Notes under the pieces: model-generated
The model's input: only the letters and a program-made list of their open reading frames with translations
The model's database searches: none
What the model was told of the DNA's origin: nothing
Made by a program: the position numbers and the translations under genes
Part shown: piece after piece, positions 8,328 to 16,706 of the stretch
Numbering within the stretch: position 1 is the first letter of the stretch
Layout of the letters: each line of letters starts with the position of its first letter
NCBI RefSeq assembly: GCF_900176035.1
Contig: NZ_FWWT01000022.1
Span: 310,001-374,000, forward strand
DNA: 64,000 nt
Reading direction: 5' to 3'
DNA from: Desulfonispora thiosulfatigenes DSM 11270
Lineage (GTDB): Bacteria > Bacillota > Peptococcia > Peptococcales > Desulfonisporaceae

Positions 8328-10191
8328 GATAAAAATATTAGACACCTTTACTTCTAATAAAATAGCTGCTGGTGAGGTAATAGAAAGACCCTCATCAGTA
8401 GTTAAAGAGTTAATTGAAAATTCAATTGATGCAAAGGCCAGCTTTATTCAAGTAGAGATAAAAGATGGTGGCACTACTTTAATTAAAGTAACAGATAATG
8501 GATCTGGAATGGATAAAGATGATGCCCTCATCGCTTTTAATCGACATGCAACGAGTAAAATTTATGATTCTAGTGATTTAGATAACATTAGTACTTTTGG
8601 CTTTAGAGGTGAAGCTCTCTCAAGTATTGCAGCTGTTTCACAGATAATCTTAAATACAAGTACCGGGGACCAAGTAGGTACGCAAATTAAAATAATGGGT
8701 GGAGAATTAGATAATATAAAAGAAGTAGCCTTTGCCCAAGGAACAAGTATTGAGATAAGAAATATATTTTATAATATACCGGCTCGAAGAAAGTTTATTA
8801 AAGGGCTTAGTTATGAAACAGGCTTAATAACGGAATTAATTACAAAATATTCTCTAGGTCATCCTCATATTAGATTTAAAGTAATAAACAACAAAAACAT
8901 TATCTATGATACAGCTGGTAAAAACACTACTAAGTCAAGGTTAAAGGAAGTTTTCGGGGAAGAATTAGGTTCTAAATTTATTTATTCAGAAGATGAAGTT
9001 TTTGCAGGTTCTGAACTAAAAGCTTGGCTTGCACCCAAAGAATTTAGTAAAAGTACTCGTAATCAGCAATTATTTTTTATAAATGGAAGATTAATAAAAA
9101 GCAAAGAATTAAGTAAAAGCTTAGAAGATGCTTATCACACCTTTTTACCGAAAGGGAGATTTCCTATTGCATTACTTGATTTTACTTTGCCCTTTAATGA
9201 ATTAGATGTAAATATTCATCCCACTAAATTAAATGTGAAAATTTATAATTTGGATTTTCTAGTAAGCAAATTAACTTCTTTAATAAAAGATACTCTTAAT
9301 AAAACTAATTTAATTGAATTTAACGATTATATTTATCAAAATTTAAATGACAACTATGCTAGTGAAGATAATAACTTTCTCAGTATGGAAGAAGAAAATA
9401 TACCAGTAAAAGCTATTTTTAAAGAACCAGAAATTAATTATTATCAAGATGATTTTAATCTCAAAGACTCTCTACTAGATCCAATAAATATCAAGCCAGA
9501 AAAAGATATAGCTAAACCAGAAGAACAATTTATTCACTTTAGAGAAAAAGATAAGCAAGCAAGTTTTACTGAGAATACAGAGGTTAAGGTTAAAGATATT
9601 CCTAATTTAAAGCCATTAGCTCAGTTAAATGATACCTTTATTTTGGCTCAAAATCAGGAAGGTCTTTTTATTATTGACCAACATACGTGTCATGAAAGAA
9701 TTTTATATGAAAGATTCATGAAAGAAGATGCTGAAAAAACAATATTATCAGAAAGTTTATTAATTCCTATTACTTTAAATCTTACAGCTAAACAAGAAGG
9801 AATTTTAATAAAAAACATCTTAACCTTAAACAAATTAGGATTTATTGTTGAGCATTTTGGTACTAGGGCCTTTGTTATTAGAGCTCTACCTTTAGATTTG
9901 AAAATTAAAAATATTGAACAATTTTTTCTGGATTTAATCGATGAAATAGGAGAATATAGTAAAAATAATTATAATGTGTTAAGAGAAAAGGTACTAATTA
10001 TGGCTTCTTGTAAAGGAGCTATTAAAGCAAAGCAAAAATTAAATAATGAAGAAATTTTATTTTTATTATCTGAGTTAGCAAAAGTGGATAATCCCCATAC
10101 TTGTCCACATGGAAGACCTATTATTCATCATATTTCAATGAAACATTTATATAAAACTTTTAGACGGGGAGAATTTAACCTTGAATCATGA
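8320..10191 (+). CDS. mutL: DNA mismatch repair endonuclease MutL
   Basis: Couples MutS recognition to strand incision. The 623 residues hold the GHKL ATPase with ELIENSIDAKA, DNGSGM and FGFRGEALSS. The C-terminal domain has the endonuclease motif DQHTCHERILYE (family pattern DQHA(X)2E(X)4E, here with Thr for Ala), then SCKGAIKA and CPHGRP. This is the nicking type of MutL found in bacteria lacking MutH. The middle linker (about 330-430) is long and acidic. It starts inside the end of the deacetylase-like gene (8-base overlap). Confidence 0.97.
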   Translation: MGKIKILDTFTSNKIAAGEVIERPSSVVKELIENSIDAKASFIQVEIKDGGTTLIKVTDNGSGMDKDDALIAFNRHATSKIYDSSDLDNISTFGFRGEALSSIAAVSQIILNTSTGDQVGTQIKIMGGELDNIKEVAFAQGTSIEIRNIFYNIPARRKFIKGLSYETGLITELITKYSLGHPHIRFKVINNKNIIYDTAGKNTTKSRLKEVFGEELGSKFIYSEDEVFAGSELKAWLAPKEFSKSTRNQQLFFINGRLIKSKELSKSLEDAYHTFLPKGRFPIALLDFTLPFNELDVNIHPTKLNVKIYNLDFLVSKLTSLIKDTLNKTNLIEFNDYIYQNLNDNYASEDNNFLSMEEENIPVKAIFKEPEINYYQDDFNLKDSLLDPINIKPEKDIAKPEEQFIHFREKDKQASFTENTEVKVKDIPNLKPLAQLNDTFILAQNQEGLFIIDQHTCHERILYERFMKEDAEKTILSESLLIPITLNLTAKQEGILIKNILTLNKLGFIVEHFGTRAFVIRALPLDLKIKNIEQFFLDLIDEIGEYSKNNYNVLREKVLIMASCKGAIKAKQKLNNEEILFLLSELAKVDNPHTCPHGRPIIHHISMKHLYKTFRRGEFNLES

Positions 10192-10966
10192 TAATATAGT
10201 TGTTACAACTACTAAGCCTCGTGAACATCTAATTGAGATAGCGAGGTTGATTAGTGAAGAAATAAATATCCCCTATCTAGTTAAAGGAAACTTAAGTATG
10301 GCTAAATTTATGGAGACAAATAACTTAACAGATGTAATAGCTGTACGAGAAGATAGAATTCAAATTATTTCTGAAAATGGGGAATTCTTTTTTCACCCAG
10401 GATTAGCTATTCCAAGAATTAAAAATTATAAAAAAACACGCTATGACACTATGATAGAAGCCATGCAGTTACAGCCATCTGATGTCCTGTTAGATTGTAC
10501 TTTAGGACTTGCCAACGATGCTATTGTAGCTAATTTTATCTTAAAAGATAAAGGTGAATTAGTTGGAATTGAAAGTAGTCCACTCATTTATGCGATAACA
10601 AAATGGGGATTAAAAAAATATTCAAGGGGTAGTAAAGCTACTCAAGAATCAATGCAAAATATCATTGTTAAAAATGAGAACTATGATACTTATTTAAAAA
10701 AACTTCCTTCAAAGAGTGTTGATATTATTTATTTTGATCCTATGTTTAATAAACCTTTATATAAATCAAATGGTATATGTGGTTTAAGGAATTTTGCTAA
10801 TTATCAGCAATTAGATCAAAGCACAATTGATTTAGCGCTTAAAATAGCTCGCAAAAGAGTAGTATTTAAAGATAGGTCAAATAGTAGTAATTTTGGCAAA
10901 TTAAATGTGGATGAAATAGTTGGTGGAAAATATAGTCCGGTTGCTTATGGTGTATTTATTTGTTAA
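10181..10966 (+). CDS. Class I SAM-dependent methyltransferase, RsmJ-like
   Basis: Probable RNA methyltransferase of 261 residues. A SAM-binding loop is seen in LLDCTLGLANDAIVANF (compare D-A-x-x-G-x-G-x-D in RsmJ), with the second acidic strand GIESSPLIYA and the motif IIYFDPMF, similar to the DPMF of the 16S rRNA m2G1516 methyltransferase RsmJ. Similarity to RsmJ is by motif only; the target is inferred. The start is a TTG at 10181, overlapping mutL by 11 bases, with GGGGAG about 9 bases before it; no ATG or GTG start gives this frame nearby. The gene lies between mutL and miaA. Confidence 0.68.
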   Translation: MNHDNIVVTTTKPREHLIEIARLISEEINIPYLVKGNLSMAKFMETNNLTDVIAVREDRIQIISENGEFFFHPGLAIPRIKNYKKTRYDTMIEAMQLQPSDVLLDCTLGLANDAIVANFILKDKGELVGIESSPLIYAITKWGLKKYSRGSKATQESMQNIIVKNENYDTYLKKLPSKSVDIIYFDPMFNKPLYKSNGICGLRNFANYQQLDQSTIDLALKIARKRVVFKDRSNSSNFGKLNVDEIVGGKYSPVAYGVFIC

Positions 10967-11013
10967 GGGGATAATTTTATAACAAATTAGTAATAATAGG
11001 AAGGATGAGTTAA

Positions 11014-11931
11014 TTGAATTTGCTTCCTCTTTTTGTGTTAGTTGGACCGACTGCAATCGGAAAGACTAGCTTAAGTATTAAATTGGCTAAAGAGTTAAAG
11101 GGAGAAATAGTATCTGCTGATTCTATGCAAGTTTATCGCAATTTAGATATTGGAACAGCAAAGGTCACTAAAAATGAAATGGAGGATATACCTCATTATT
11201 TAATAGATATTATCGATCCAACTGAAAATTTCAGTGTAGCAGATTTTCAGTCTTTAGCTAAAGAAAAAATTGCAGAAATAGCTAGCAGAGAAGTTTTACC
11301 TATGCTAGTTGGGGGTACAGGTTTATATGTAAATAGTATTGTCAGTGAATATAATTTTACAGATATTGGTGATACTGAAGATATAAGAAGGGATTTATGG
11401 AAAATTGCAGAAGATAAAGGTAATGAGGAATTAATAGAAAAGTTAAAGGTTCTTGATCCCATTAGTGCAGAAAAAATTCACCCTAATGATAGTAAGAGAA
11501 TTATAAGAGCTTTAGAAGTTTACTATGCTTCTGGAAAACCTATTTCTTCATATCAAAATAATACTAGCAATTATGATTTGAACTTTATTGGTCTACATAT
11601 GGATAGAGAAAAACTATATGAACGAATTAATTTGCGTGTTGATTTAATGCTTGAGGCAGGGTGGCTAGACGAATTAAAAAACTTATTAGCTAGCGGTGTA
11701 CCTGCTAATGTACAAGCTTTACAAGGATTAGGTTATAAACAATTATTAATGCATTTAAATGGAGATATTTCGTATGAAAAGGCTATAGAACTAATTAAAA
11801 GAGAAACCAGACGATTTGCAAAAAGACAAATAACTTGGTTTAAAAGAGATGAACGTATCAAGTGGATAAATGTAGATGATAAAAATGAAGCACAGATTTT
11901 AGCAGAAATATTGTCCTACATTGAAAAATAA
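11014..11931 (+). CDS. miaA: tRNA dimethylallyltransferase MiaA
   Basis: Transfers the dimethylallyl group to A37 of UNN-reading tRNAs, making the substrate of MiaB. The 305 residues carry the P-loop GPTAIGKTSLS, the family motif SADSMQVYRNLDIGTAK, and LVGGTGLYV. The C-terminal part has LQGLGYKQL and RETRRFAKRQITWFKR. The start is TTG at 11014 with AAGGATGAG upstream. hfq follows at 54 bases, the classic miaA-hfq pair. Confidence 0.97.
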   Translation: MNLLPLFVLVGPTAIGKTSLSIKLAKELKGEIVSADSMQVYRNLDIGTAKVTKNEMEDIPHYLIDIIDPTENFSVADFQSLAKEKIAEIASREVLPMLVGGTGLYVNSIVSEYNFTDIGDTEDIRRDLWKIAEDKGNEELIEKLKVLDPISAEKIHPNDSKRIIRALEVYYASGKPISSYQNNTSNYDLNFIGLHMDREKLYERINLRVDLMLEAGWLDELKNLLASGVPANVQALQGLGYKQLLMHLNGDISYEKAIELIKRETRRFAKRQITWFKRDERIKWINVDDKNEAQILAEILSYIEK

Positions 11932-11984
11932 GTTACTTTACAAAATATAAAATATAAAATATAAATTTAGAACGGAGGAAAATT

Positions 11985-12218
11985 ATGCAAAAACAGTTTA
12001 ATTTACAAGATGCATTTTTAAATCAAGTACGTAAAGAAAATATTCAGGTAACATTTTTTTTGATTAATGGTTTCCAATTGAAAGGTATGGTTAAAGGTTT
12101 TGATAATTTTACAGTTATTATTGAAGTTGATAAAAAGCAGCAAATGGTTTATAAACATGCCATTTCTACAATTATACCAATAAAAACAGTGAATTTCATG
12201 CCAAATGACTCTAATTAA
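11985..12218 (+). CDS. hfq: RNA chaperone Hfq
   Basis: Ring-forming Sm-like RNA-binding protein that helps small RNAs pair with mRNAs. It has 77 residues with Sm1 ([20 protein letters not shown]) and Sm2, where the usual YKHAIS is intact. The C-terminal tail is short, as is normal in Firmicutes. GGAGG lies 7 bases before ATG. It is followed by a strong terminator. Confidence 0.98.
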   Translation: MQKQFNLQDAFLNQVRKENIQVTFFLINGFQLKGMVKGFDNFTVIIEVDKKQQMVYKHAISTIIPIKTVNFMPNDSN

Positions 12219-12228
12219 ATAACATGTA

Positions 12229-12263
12229 GGCTGTTACTTAAGTACATAAGTAACAGCCTTTTT
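12229..12263 (+). terminator. Intrinsic terminator after hfq
   Basis: A 12-bp perfect stem, GGCTGTTACTTA/TAAGTAACAGCC, with a 6-base loop, followed by five T residues. It ends the mutL-miaA-hfq transcription unit. Confidence 0.93.
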
Positions 12264-12338
12264 ATTTTATTTTAAATTCACATTTATCGATATTTTGCAT
12301 ATTTTTATAGTAGGCATCTATATGGAGGTGAGAGAGAA

Positions 12339-13268
12339 TTGGCTTTGAAATTTTCATATAAAGTTGACCCAAAGGGTGTTCCACAACTTATTCCAATGGG
12401 GAAAATAAATAAAATTACTAAATCAGAAGATAATAATAAAAATGATAATAAACAAATTCAGATTATATTAGATGATTTGGAAAATTTAGTAGGACTATAT
12501 AATGTAAAAAAAATAGTATACGAAATTCAAGCCTTTATAAAAATACAAAAGAAAAGAAAAGAAGAAAATTTACTTTGTGAATCTTTAGTTTTACATATGA
12601 TTTTTAAAGGTAACCCTGGTACAGGAAAAACCACGGTTGCTAGAAATATAGGCAGTTTATTTAAAGAGCTTAAAATATTAGATAAAGGACATATAGTGGA
12701 AGTAGAAAGAGCAGATTTGGTCGGTGAGTATATCGGACATACAGCACTTAAAACTAGAGAGCAAATAAAAAAGGCCTTAGGAGGTATTCTTTTTATTGAT
12801 GAAGCTTATTCTCTTGCAAGAGGGGGAGAAAAAGACTTTGGTAAAGAAGCTATAGACGTACTAGTAAAGTCCATGGAGGATTATAAAAATGAGCTTATTT
12901 TAATTCTTGCTGGATACAAAAATGAAATGGATTCATTTATGAAAATTAATCCGGGGTTACAATCTCGTTTCCCTATACATATCGATTTTCCAGATTACTC
13001 TTTAACAGAACTAATGCAAATAGCTGAATTAATGCTTAAAGAAAGAGAATATACCTTATCAAATGATGGTAAATTAAATTTACAAAATATCCTTAAAACT
13101 AAAGCTTATAATAATCCTTACTTTGGAAATGCACGCATGGTACGAAACTTAATTGAAAAATCCATAAGATCACAAGCAGTTAGATTAATTGAAAAAGATA
13201 ACATTACTAGAGATGATTTAATCCAGATAACCTTAGAAGATATTAAAAATGCTTTTCAAGAAATATAA
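12339..13268 (+). CDS. spoVK: Stage V sporulation protein K-like AAA ATPase
   Basis: SpoVK/CbbX family AAA ATPase of 309 residues, needed for spore maturation in Bacillus. Walker A is GNPGTGKTT (about residues 88-96), Walker B and sensor region ILFIDEAYSLARGG, then an arginine finger region NPGLQSRFP, and the C-terminal lid with NARMVRNLIEKSI. The start is TTG at 12339, 7 bases after GGAGGTGAG. The location after hfq is the same as in many spore formers. No terminator is obvious before the tRNA cluster promoter. Confidence 0.9.
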   Translation: MALKFSYKVDPKGVPQLIPMGKINKITKSEDNNKNDNKQIQIILDDLENLVGLYNVKKIVYEIQAFIKIQKKRKEENLLCESLVLHMIFKGNPGTGKTTVARNIGSLFKELKILDKGHIVEVERADLVGEYIGHTALKTREQIKKALGGILFIDEAYSLARGGEKDFGKEAIDVLVKSMEDYKNELILILAGYKNEMDSFMKINPGLQSRFPIHIDFPDYSLTELMQIAELMLKEREYTLSNDGKLNLQNILKTKAYNNPYFGNARMVRNLIEKSIRSQAVRLIEKDNITRDDLIQITLEDIKNAFQEI

Positions 13269-13393
13269 GTAATCATAGAACTTATATTTCTTTTTTTTGC
13301 GCAATTTGAAATAGCATGATATTCTGTTTTAAGTCATTACTTGCACCTATAATACTAATTATTTAAAAAAATAAAAGTTTTTTAAATTTATTG

Positions 13394-13422
13394 TTGCTAA
13401 AAAGAAAACAAGGTGTTATACT
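13394..13422 (+). promoter_or_regulatory. Sigma-A type promoter for the tRNA cluster
   Basis: TTGCTA, a 17-base spacer, then TATACT with an upstream TG. It lies about 40 bases before tRNA-Lys. The spacing is ideal for the housekeeping sigma factor. Confidence 0.82.
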
Positions 13423-13459
13423 AAGTCTTGTCGCTGAGGAACACAAAGACAAGCACTAA

Positions 13460-13535
13460 GAGCCATTAGCTCAGTTGGCAGAGCACCTGACTTTTAATCA
13501 GGGTGTCCCGCGTTCGAGTCGCGGATGGCTCACCA
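13460..13535 (+). tRNA. tRNA-Lys (anticodon TTT)
   Basis: Cloverleaf with acceptor stem GAGCCAT/ATGGCTC, anticodon loop CTTTTAA, T-loop TTCGAGT, and an encoded CCA end. First gene of an eight-tRNA array. Confidence 0.97.
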
Positions 13536-13539
13536 TTAA

Positions 13540-13616
13540 GGCCCGTTGGAGAAGTGGCTGAACTCACTAGCCTTTCACGCTAGCACTCAGGGGTTCGAAT
13601 CCCCTACGGGTCACCA
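13540..13616 (+). tRNA. tRNA-Glu (anticodon TTC)
   Basis: Acceptor stem GGCCCGT/ACGGGTC with one G-T pair, anticodon stem CTAGC/GCTAG and loop CTTTCAC, T-arm GGGG-TTCGAAT-CCCC, encoded CCA. Confidence 0.95.
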
Positions 13617-13620
13617 TTAA

Positions 13621-13696
13621 GGGCGATTAGCTCAGCTGGGAGAGCACCTGCCTTACAAGCAGGGGGTCGGCAGTTCGATCCTGTCATCGCCCACCA
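13621..13696 (+). tRNA. tRNA-Val (anticodon TAC)
   Basis: Acceptor stem GGGCGAT/ATCGCCC, anticodon stem CCTGC/GCAGG with loop CTTACAA, encoded CCA. Confidence 0.97.
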
Positions 13697-13705
13697 ATAA
13701 AATAT

Positions 13706-13781
13706 GGAGCTGTAGTGTAGCGGTTATCACGTCGGCCTGTCACGCCGAAGATCGCGGGTTCGATTCCCGTCAGCTCCGCCA
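13706..13781 (+). tRNA. tRNA-Asp (anticodon GTC)
   Basis: Acceptor stem GGAGCTG/CAGCTCC, anticodon stem TCGGC/GCCGA with loop CTGTCAC, discriminator G, encoded CCA. Confidence 0.97.
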
Positions 13782-13786
13782 TATTT

Positions 13787-13862
13787 GCCGACGTAGCTCA
13801 ATTGGAAGAGCAGCTGACTTGTAATCAGCAGGTTGCGGGTTCGAGTCCCATCGTCGGCTCCA
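13787..13862 (+). tRNA. tRNA-Thr (anticodon TGT)
   Basis: Acceptor stem GCCGACG/CGTCGGC, anticodon stem GCTGA/TCAGC with loop CTTGTAA, encoded CCA. Confidence 0.97.
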
Positions 13863-13871
13863 TTATAATAA

Positions 13872-13957
13872 GGAGAGGTTCCCGAGTCGGCCAAAGGGGG
13901 CAGACTGTAAATCTGCTGGCAACGCCTTCACAGGTTCGAATCCTGTCCTCTCCACCA
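13872..13957 (+). tRNA. tRNA-Tyr (anticodon GTA)
   Basis: Acceptor stem GGAGAGG/CCTCTCC, anticodon stem GCAGA/TCTGC with loop CTGTAAA, a long variable arm as expected for a class II tRNA, encoded CCA. Length 86. Confidence 0.97.
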
Positions 13958-13971
13958 TTATAATTCAATAT

Positions 13972-14047
13972 CGCGGGATGGAGCAGTTGGTAGCTCGTCG
14001 GGCTCATAACCCGAAGGCCGAAGGTTCAAGTCCTTCTCCCGCAACCA
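13972..14047 (+). tRNA. Initiator tRNA-fMet (anticodon CAT)
   Basis: It has the two initiator marks: a C1-A72 mismatch at the top of the acceptor stem (CGCGGGA/TCCCGCA) and three G-C pairs in the anticodon stem (TCGGG/CCCGA around CTCATAA). CCA is encoded. Confidence 0.96.
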
Positions 14048-14061
14048 ATTATATATTTTAT

Positions 14062-14138
14062 GGCTGCGTAGCTCAGTTGGCTAGAGCATACGGTTCATAC
14101 CCGTAGGGTCCGGGGTTCAAGTCCCTGCGCCGCCACCA
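14062..14138 (+). tRNA. tRNA-Met elongator (anticodon CAT), with one acceptor mismatch
   Basis: Anticodon loop TTCATAC in a TACGG/CCGTA stem, T-arm GGGG-TTCAAGT-CCC type, encoded CCA. Acceptor strands GGCTGCG and CGCCGCC pair except for T4-C69. A tRNA-Ile2 (CAT, lysidine-modified) cannot be fully excluded, but overall the sequence looks like elongator Met. Confidence 0.9.
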
Positions 14139-14172
14139 CAAAAAAAGAAGTACTTTGTCTTCTTTTTTTGTG
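14137..14172 (+). terminator. Terminator of the tRNA cluster
   Basis: A 14-bp perfect inverted repeat, CACAAAAAAAGAAG/CTTCTTTTTTTGTG, with an 8-base loop; the T-run is inside the 3' arm. It starts in the CCA end of the last tRNA. Confidence 0.88.
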
Positions 14173-14255
14173 TTTACTTATACTTATTTTTATTTTAAGT
14201 TAAAATAATATTTTTATAAAAGTGATAATGACTGTTAATATAAATAATGAATACG

Positions 14256-14294
14256 AAAAAGGTGCTTAAAATTAATGTTTTAGCACCTTTTTTA
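14256..14294 (-). terminator. Terminator of the GntR regulator gene
   Basis: The inverted repeat around GGTGCTTAAAA and TTTTAGCACC is flanked by A and T runs, so it can work in both directions. On the minus strand it overlaps the stop codon of the regulator and ends in TTTTT. Confidence 0.85.
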
Positions 14295-14933
14295 TATCAT
14301 ATCAGGATGTTTTGTAGCCCAGTGATCGAATCGTAAATATTTTTCAAGTTCTTCTTTATCTTTTTCGACGAATAATTTGATTATTGTTCTGTGTTCATCA
14401 TTTGTTTCCTTTAGGGTTGCAAATAATTTATCGGTATCAGTACTGATATAAGATCTATGTAGTGGACTTAAGGATAAATCATTTAGCATTTTGATGAGAA
14501 TGGGATTATCACATTTATTGATATAAATTTTATGAAATTGATCTTGCAATGTATAGTAATCAGAATATTTAGTGTACTTTATCGCAATCTCAATTTTATC
14601 TACACATTCATGCATTTTTATAATATCATCTTCAGTTAAATTATCAACTGAAAGTGAAGCAGCAAGAGCATCGAGTGTAGCAATAATGGTATACAGATCT
14701 AATTTTGATTTTGTATCTATTTCAAGTACTTTATAACCTTTACGAGGAATCTTTTCTAAGATACCATCAGCTACAAGATGAATAAGAGCTTCTCGCACAG
14801 GAGTTCTACTAACATTAAAAAAGTTGCATATTTGAGTTTCATTAATTATTTCGTTAGGTTTAAGTTCATTATATTGAATTTTAGATTTGATATTATTAAT
14901 GATTTGATCGCGGAATGATATTTTAGAATCCAT
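14292..14933 (-). CDS. GntR family transcriptional regulator, FCD (FadR) subfamily
   Basis: A 213-residue DNA-binding regulator. The N-terminal winged helix carries ETQICNFFNVSRTPVREALIHL, the GntR signature, and the helical C-terminal FCD domain (about residues 75-210) binds a small acid or metal in relatives. ATG 14933 is chosen because GGAG lies 7 bases upstream; an earlier in-frame TTG at 14945 contains that RBS. It is divergent from the catabolic operon at 15319 with 385 bases between the start codons. A palindrome over the operon promoter is a plausible site for it, so it probably represses the operon until its ligand (perhaps an amino or oxo acid) is present. The ligand is inferred only. 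Confidence 0.88.
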   Translation of the reverse strand: MDSKISFRDQIINNIKSKIQYNELKPNEIINETQICNFFNVSRTPVREALIHLVADGILEKIPRKGYKVLEIDTKSKLDLYTIIATLDALAASLSVDNLTEDDIIKMHECVDKIEIAIKYTKYSDYYTLQDQFHKIYINKCDNPILIKMLNDLSLSPLHRSYISTDTDKLFATLKETNDEHRTIIKLFVEKDKEELEKYLRFDHWATKHPDMI

Positions 14934-14945
14934 AGTATTCTCCAA

Positions 14946-15318
14946 TTCGGTTATTTTATCTTATTATAGCAATTTAAGGAGATGAATGTCAATGAACCAG
15001 AGTCTTAACGTATTAAAATTCAATACATGTATACGCATATACATATGTGCAATAATATGTAAATATACTAATATACAAATACATAAATATATTAATGTTT
15101 AACATAAGAAATATAAATACTCGGCATTTATACTTAATGTTCAACAGCCATACCCCTTGGTATTAAAGGGTTTTAGCTATAAGAGAAATATTGAAACTAT
15201 ACGGAATATTGAAAAAATTTGGATTTGACTAATATAATTAGAATAATGTATGATTGCATACATAGAATACATTAAAAAATACTTACTATAAAACATTGAA
15301 TTTTAAGGGGGAAGTAAA
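14946..15318 (+). other. Divergent intergenic control region
   Basis: There is no gene in these 373 bases. The left part (15020-15100) is rich in ATAC/GTAT palindromes, such as ATACATGTAT near 15022-15031. The right part holds the operon promoter and operator (given separately) and the RBS AGGGGGAAG of the dehydrogenase gene. Confidence 0.6.
15225..15263 (+). promoter_or_regulatory. Promoter with overlapping operator-like palindrome
   Basis: TTGACT (15225-15230), an 18-base spacer and TATGAT (15249-15254) make a good housekeeping promoter. A perfect inverted repeat, ATGTATG-ATTG-CATACAT (15246-15263), covers the -10 box. A bound dimer would block RNA polymerase. The divergent GntR protein is the natural candidate; the half-site is longer than, but compatible with, the TNGTNNNACNA pattern known for FCD-type regulators. 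Confidence 0.62.
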
Positions 15319-16467
15319 ATGGATATGAAACCATACGCAGTTGTTGAATGGAACGATACTGAAAGTAGTGCAAAAGGGTGGTTATGTATATTTAACTTCG
15401 TAAATAATTACAGTGGCGGTGGAACAAGAATGCATCCAACTGTTACAAGAGAAGAAGTTATTAGATTAGCTACAACAATGGGCTATAAATATAAAGCTTG
15501 CGAATCAACTACTACTGGTGGATGTAAAGGTGGAATAGCTTATGATTATAAAGCACCAGATGCTAAAGATGTATTAAGAAGATATATAGTTGCAATGGCT
15601 CCTTATATTAAAGCAGGAGCATCACTAGGTGGAGATCTAGGGGTTAATTATGGAGATGTTTTAGAAATATTTGATGATTTAGGTATAGGATTGCCACAAA
15701 CAAATGCTATGAGAAATGATCCAGTAGTACAACAAGGAATTAAAAACCACGATGATGCTTGTTCATTAACTTATGATGGATTTTTAATGTACGATATGAT
15801 TACTGGTTATGGCTTAGCACATGCCCTTGATGAAGCTTGGCAATTTAAAAATGGTAAAAAAGGCGCTGGAGTAGTTATTCAAGGTTTCGGTTGTGTTGGT
15901 GCTAGTATGGCTAATTGCTTAGATAAAATGGGATATAAAATTGTCGGAATTTCTGATGCAAACTGCTTAGTTTCTTGCCCAGAAGGATTAGATGTAAAAA
16001 AACTTATCGCAACAAGAAAACCAAAAGGTGAATTAGACCAAGCTGCATTTGCTGATAACTACACTGTAAGTGCTAATACAAGTTGGCTTGATGTAGATTG
16101 TGATATCTTAGTACCAGCAGCATTAGAAGATGTAATTAATAAAGATAACGTTAACGACGTAAAAGCATCCTTAATAGTTGAAGCTGCAAATATTCCTGTT
16201 ACGGCTGAAGCTGACGAAGTATTAACTAAAAAAGGCGTGGATATTTGTGTAGACTTCGTTTCAAATATGGGTGGAATCAGAATATATGAAGCATTGGTAT
16301 TTGGTATAGTAGATAAAATTCCTGAAGACATCGTTAATGATACAACTTCTTTAATTCGTAGAAATACAAGAAAAGTATTTGAAGAAGCTAAAAAACAAGG
16401 TAAAACTCAACGTCAAGTTGCAATGGAAATATTTGCTCCTGATACTTCTGATACACCAGACATATAA
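15319..16467 (+). CDS. Glu/Leu/Phe/Val dehydrogenase family amino acid dehydrogenase
   Basis: NAD(P)-dependent oxidative deamination of an amino acid to its 2-oxo acid. The 382 residues show the family substrate domain with the catalytic lysine in TGGCKGGIAYD (about residue 75), and a Rossmann domain with VVIQGFGCVGASMA (about 185-198). The end has the typical VDFVSNMGG. It is shorter than hexameric glutamate dehydrogenases (about 420-450), nearer to leucine/valine dehydrogenases (about 365). With VorB-type genes downstream, branched-chain amino acids are likely substrates, but this is inferred. RBS AGGGGG lies before the ATG. First gene of the catabolic operon. Confidence 0.87.
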   Translation: MDMKPYAVVEWNDTESSAKGWLCIFNFVNNYSGGGTRMHPTVTREEVIRLATTMGYKYKACESTTTGGCKGGIAYDYKAPDAKDVLRRYIVAMAPYIKAGASLGGDLGVNYGDVLEIFDDLGIGLPQTNAMRNDPVVQQGIKNHDDACSLTYDGFLMYDMITGYGLAHALDEAWQFKNGKKGAGVVIQGFGCVGASMANCLDKMGYKIVGISDANCLVSCPEGLDVKKLIATRKPKGELDQAAFADNYTVSANTSWLDVDCDILVPAALEDVINKDNVNDVKASLIVEAANIPVTAEADEVLTKKGVDICVDFVSNMGGIRIYEALVFGIVDKIPEDIVNDTTSLIRRNTRKVFEEAKKQGKTQRQVAMEIFAPDTSDTPDI

Positions 16468-16493
16468 TACAGTTCTAAATTTGGAGGTATATT

Positions 16494-16703
16494 ATGAAAA
16501 AATTAATTATAAGTAAAGAAAGTTGTAAAAGTTGCAAATATTGTGTAAAAAATTGTCCTAAAGGGGCACTTTCAATAAAGGGTGAAATTAACGCAAAAGG
16601 GTATCCTTATGTATCGGTTGACCATGATAAGTGCATAACTTGCGGTATTTGTTATAATGTTTGCCCAGACTATGTATTTGAAATTGTAGAAGTGGAGGTA
16701 TAA
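16494..16703 (+). CDS. 2[4Fe-4S] ferredoxin subunit (delta) of the 2-oxoacid oxidoreductase
   Basis: 69 residues with two CxxCxxCxxxCP motifs, CKSCKYCVKNCP and CITCGICYNVCP, that hold two [4Fe-4S] clusters. As the delta subunit it would carry electrons from the thiamine diphosphate site to free ferredoxin. It ends 3 bases before the alpha subunit gene. Confidence 0.93.
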   Translation: MKKLIISKESCKSCKYCVKNCPKGALSIKGEINAKGYPYVSVDHDKCITCGICYNVCPDYVFEIVEVEV

Positions 16704-16706
16704 GAG

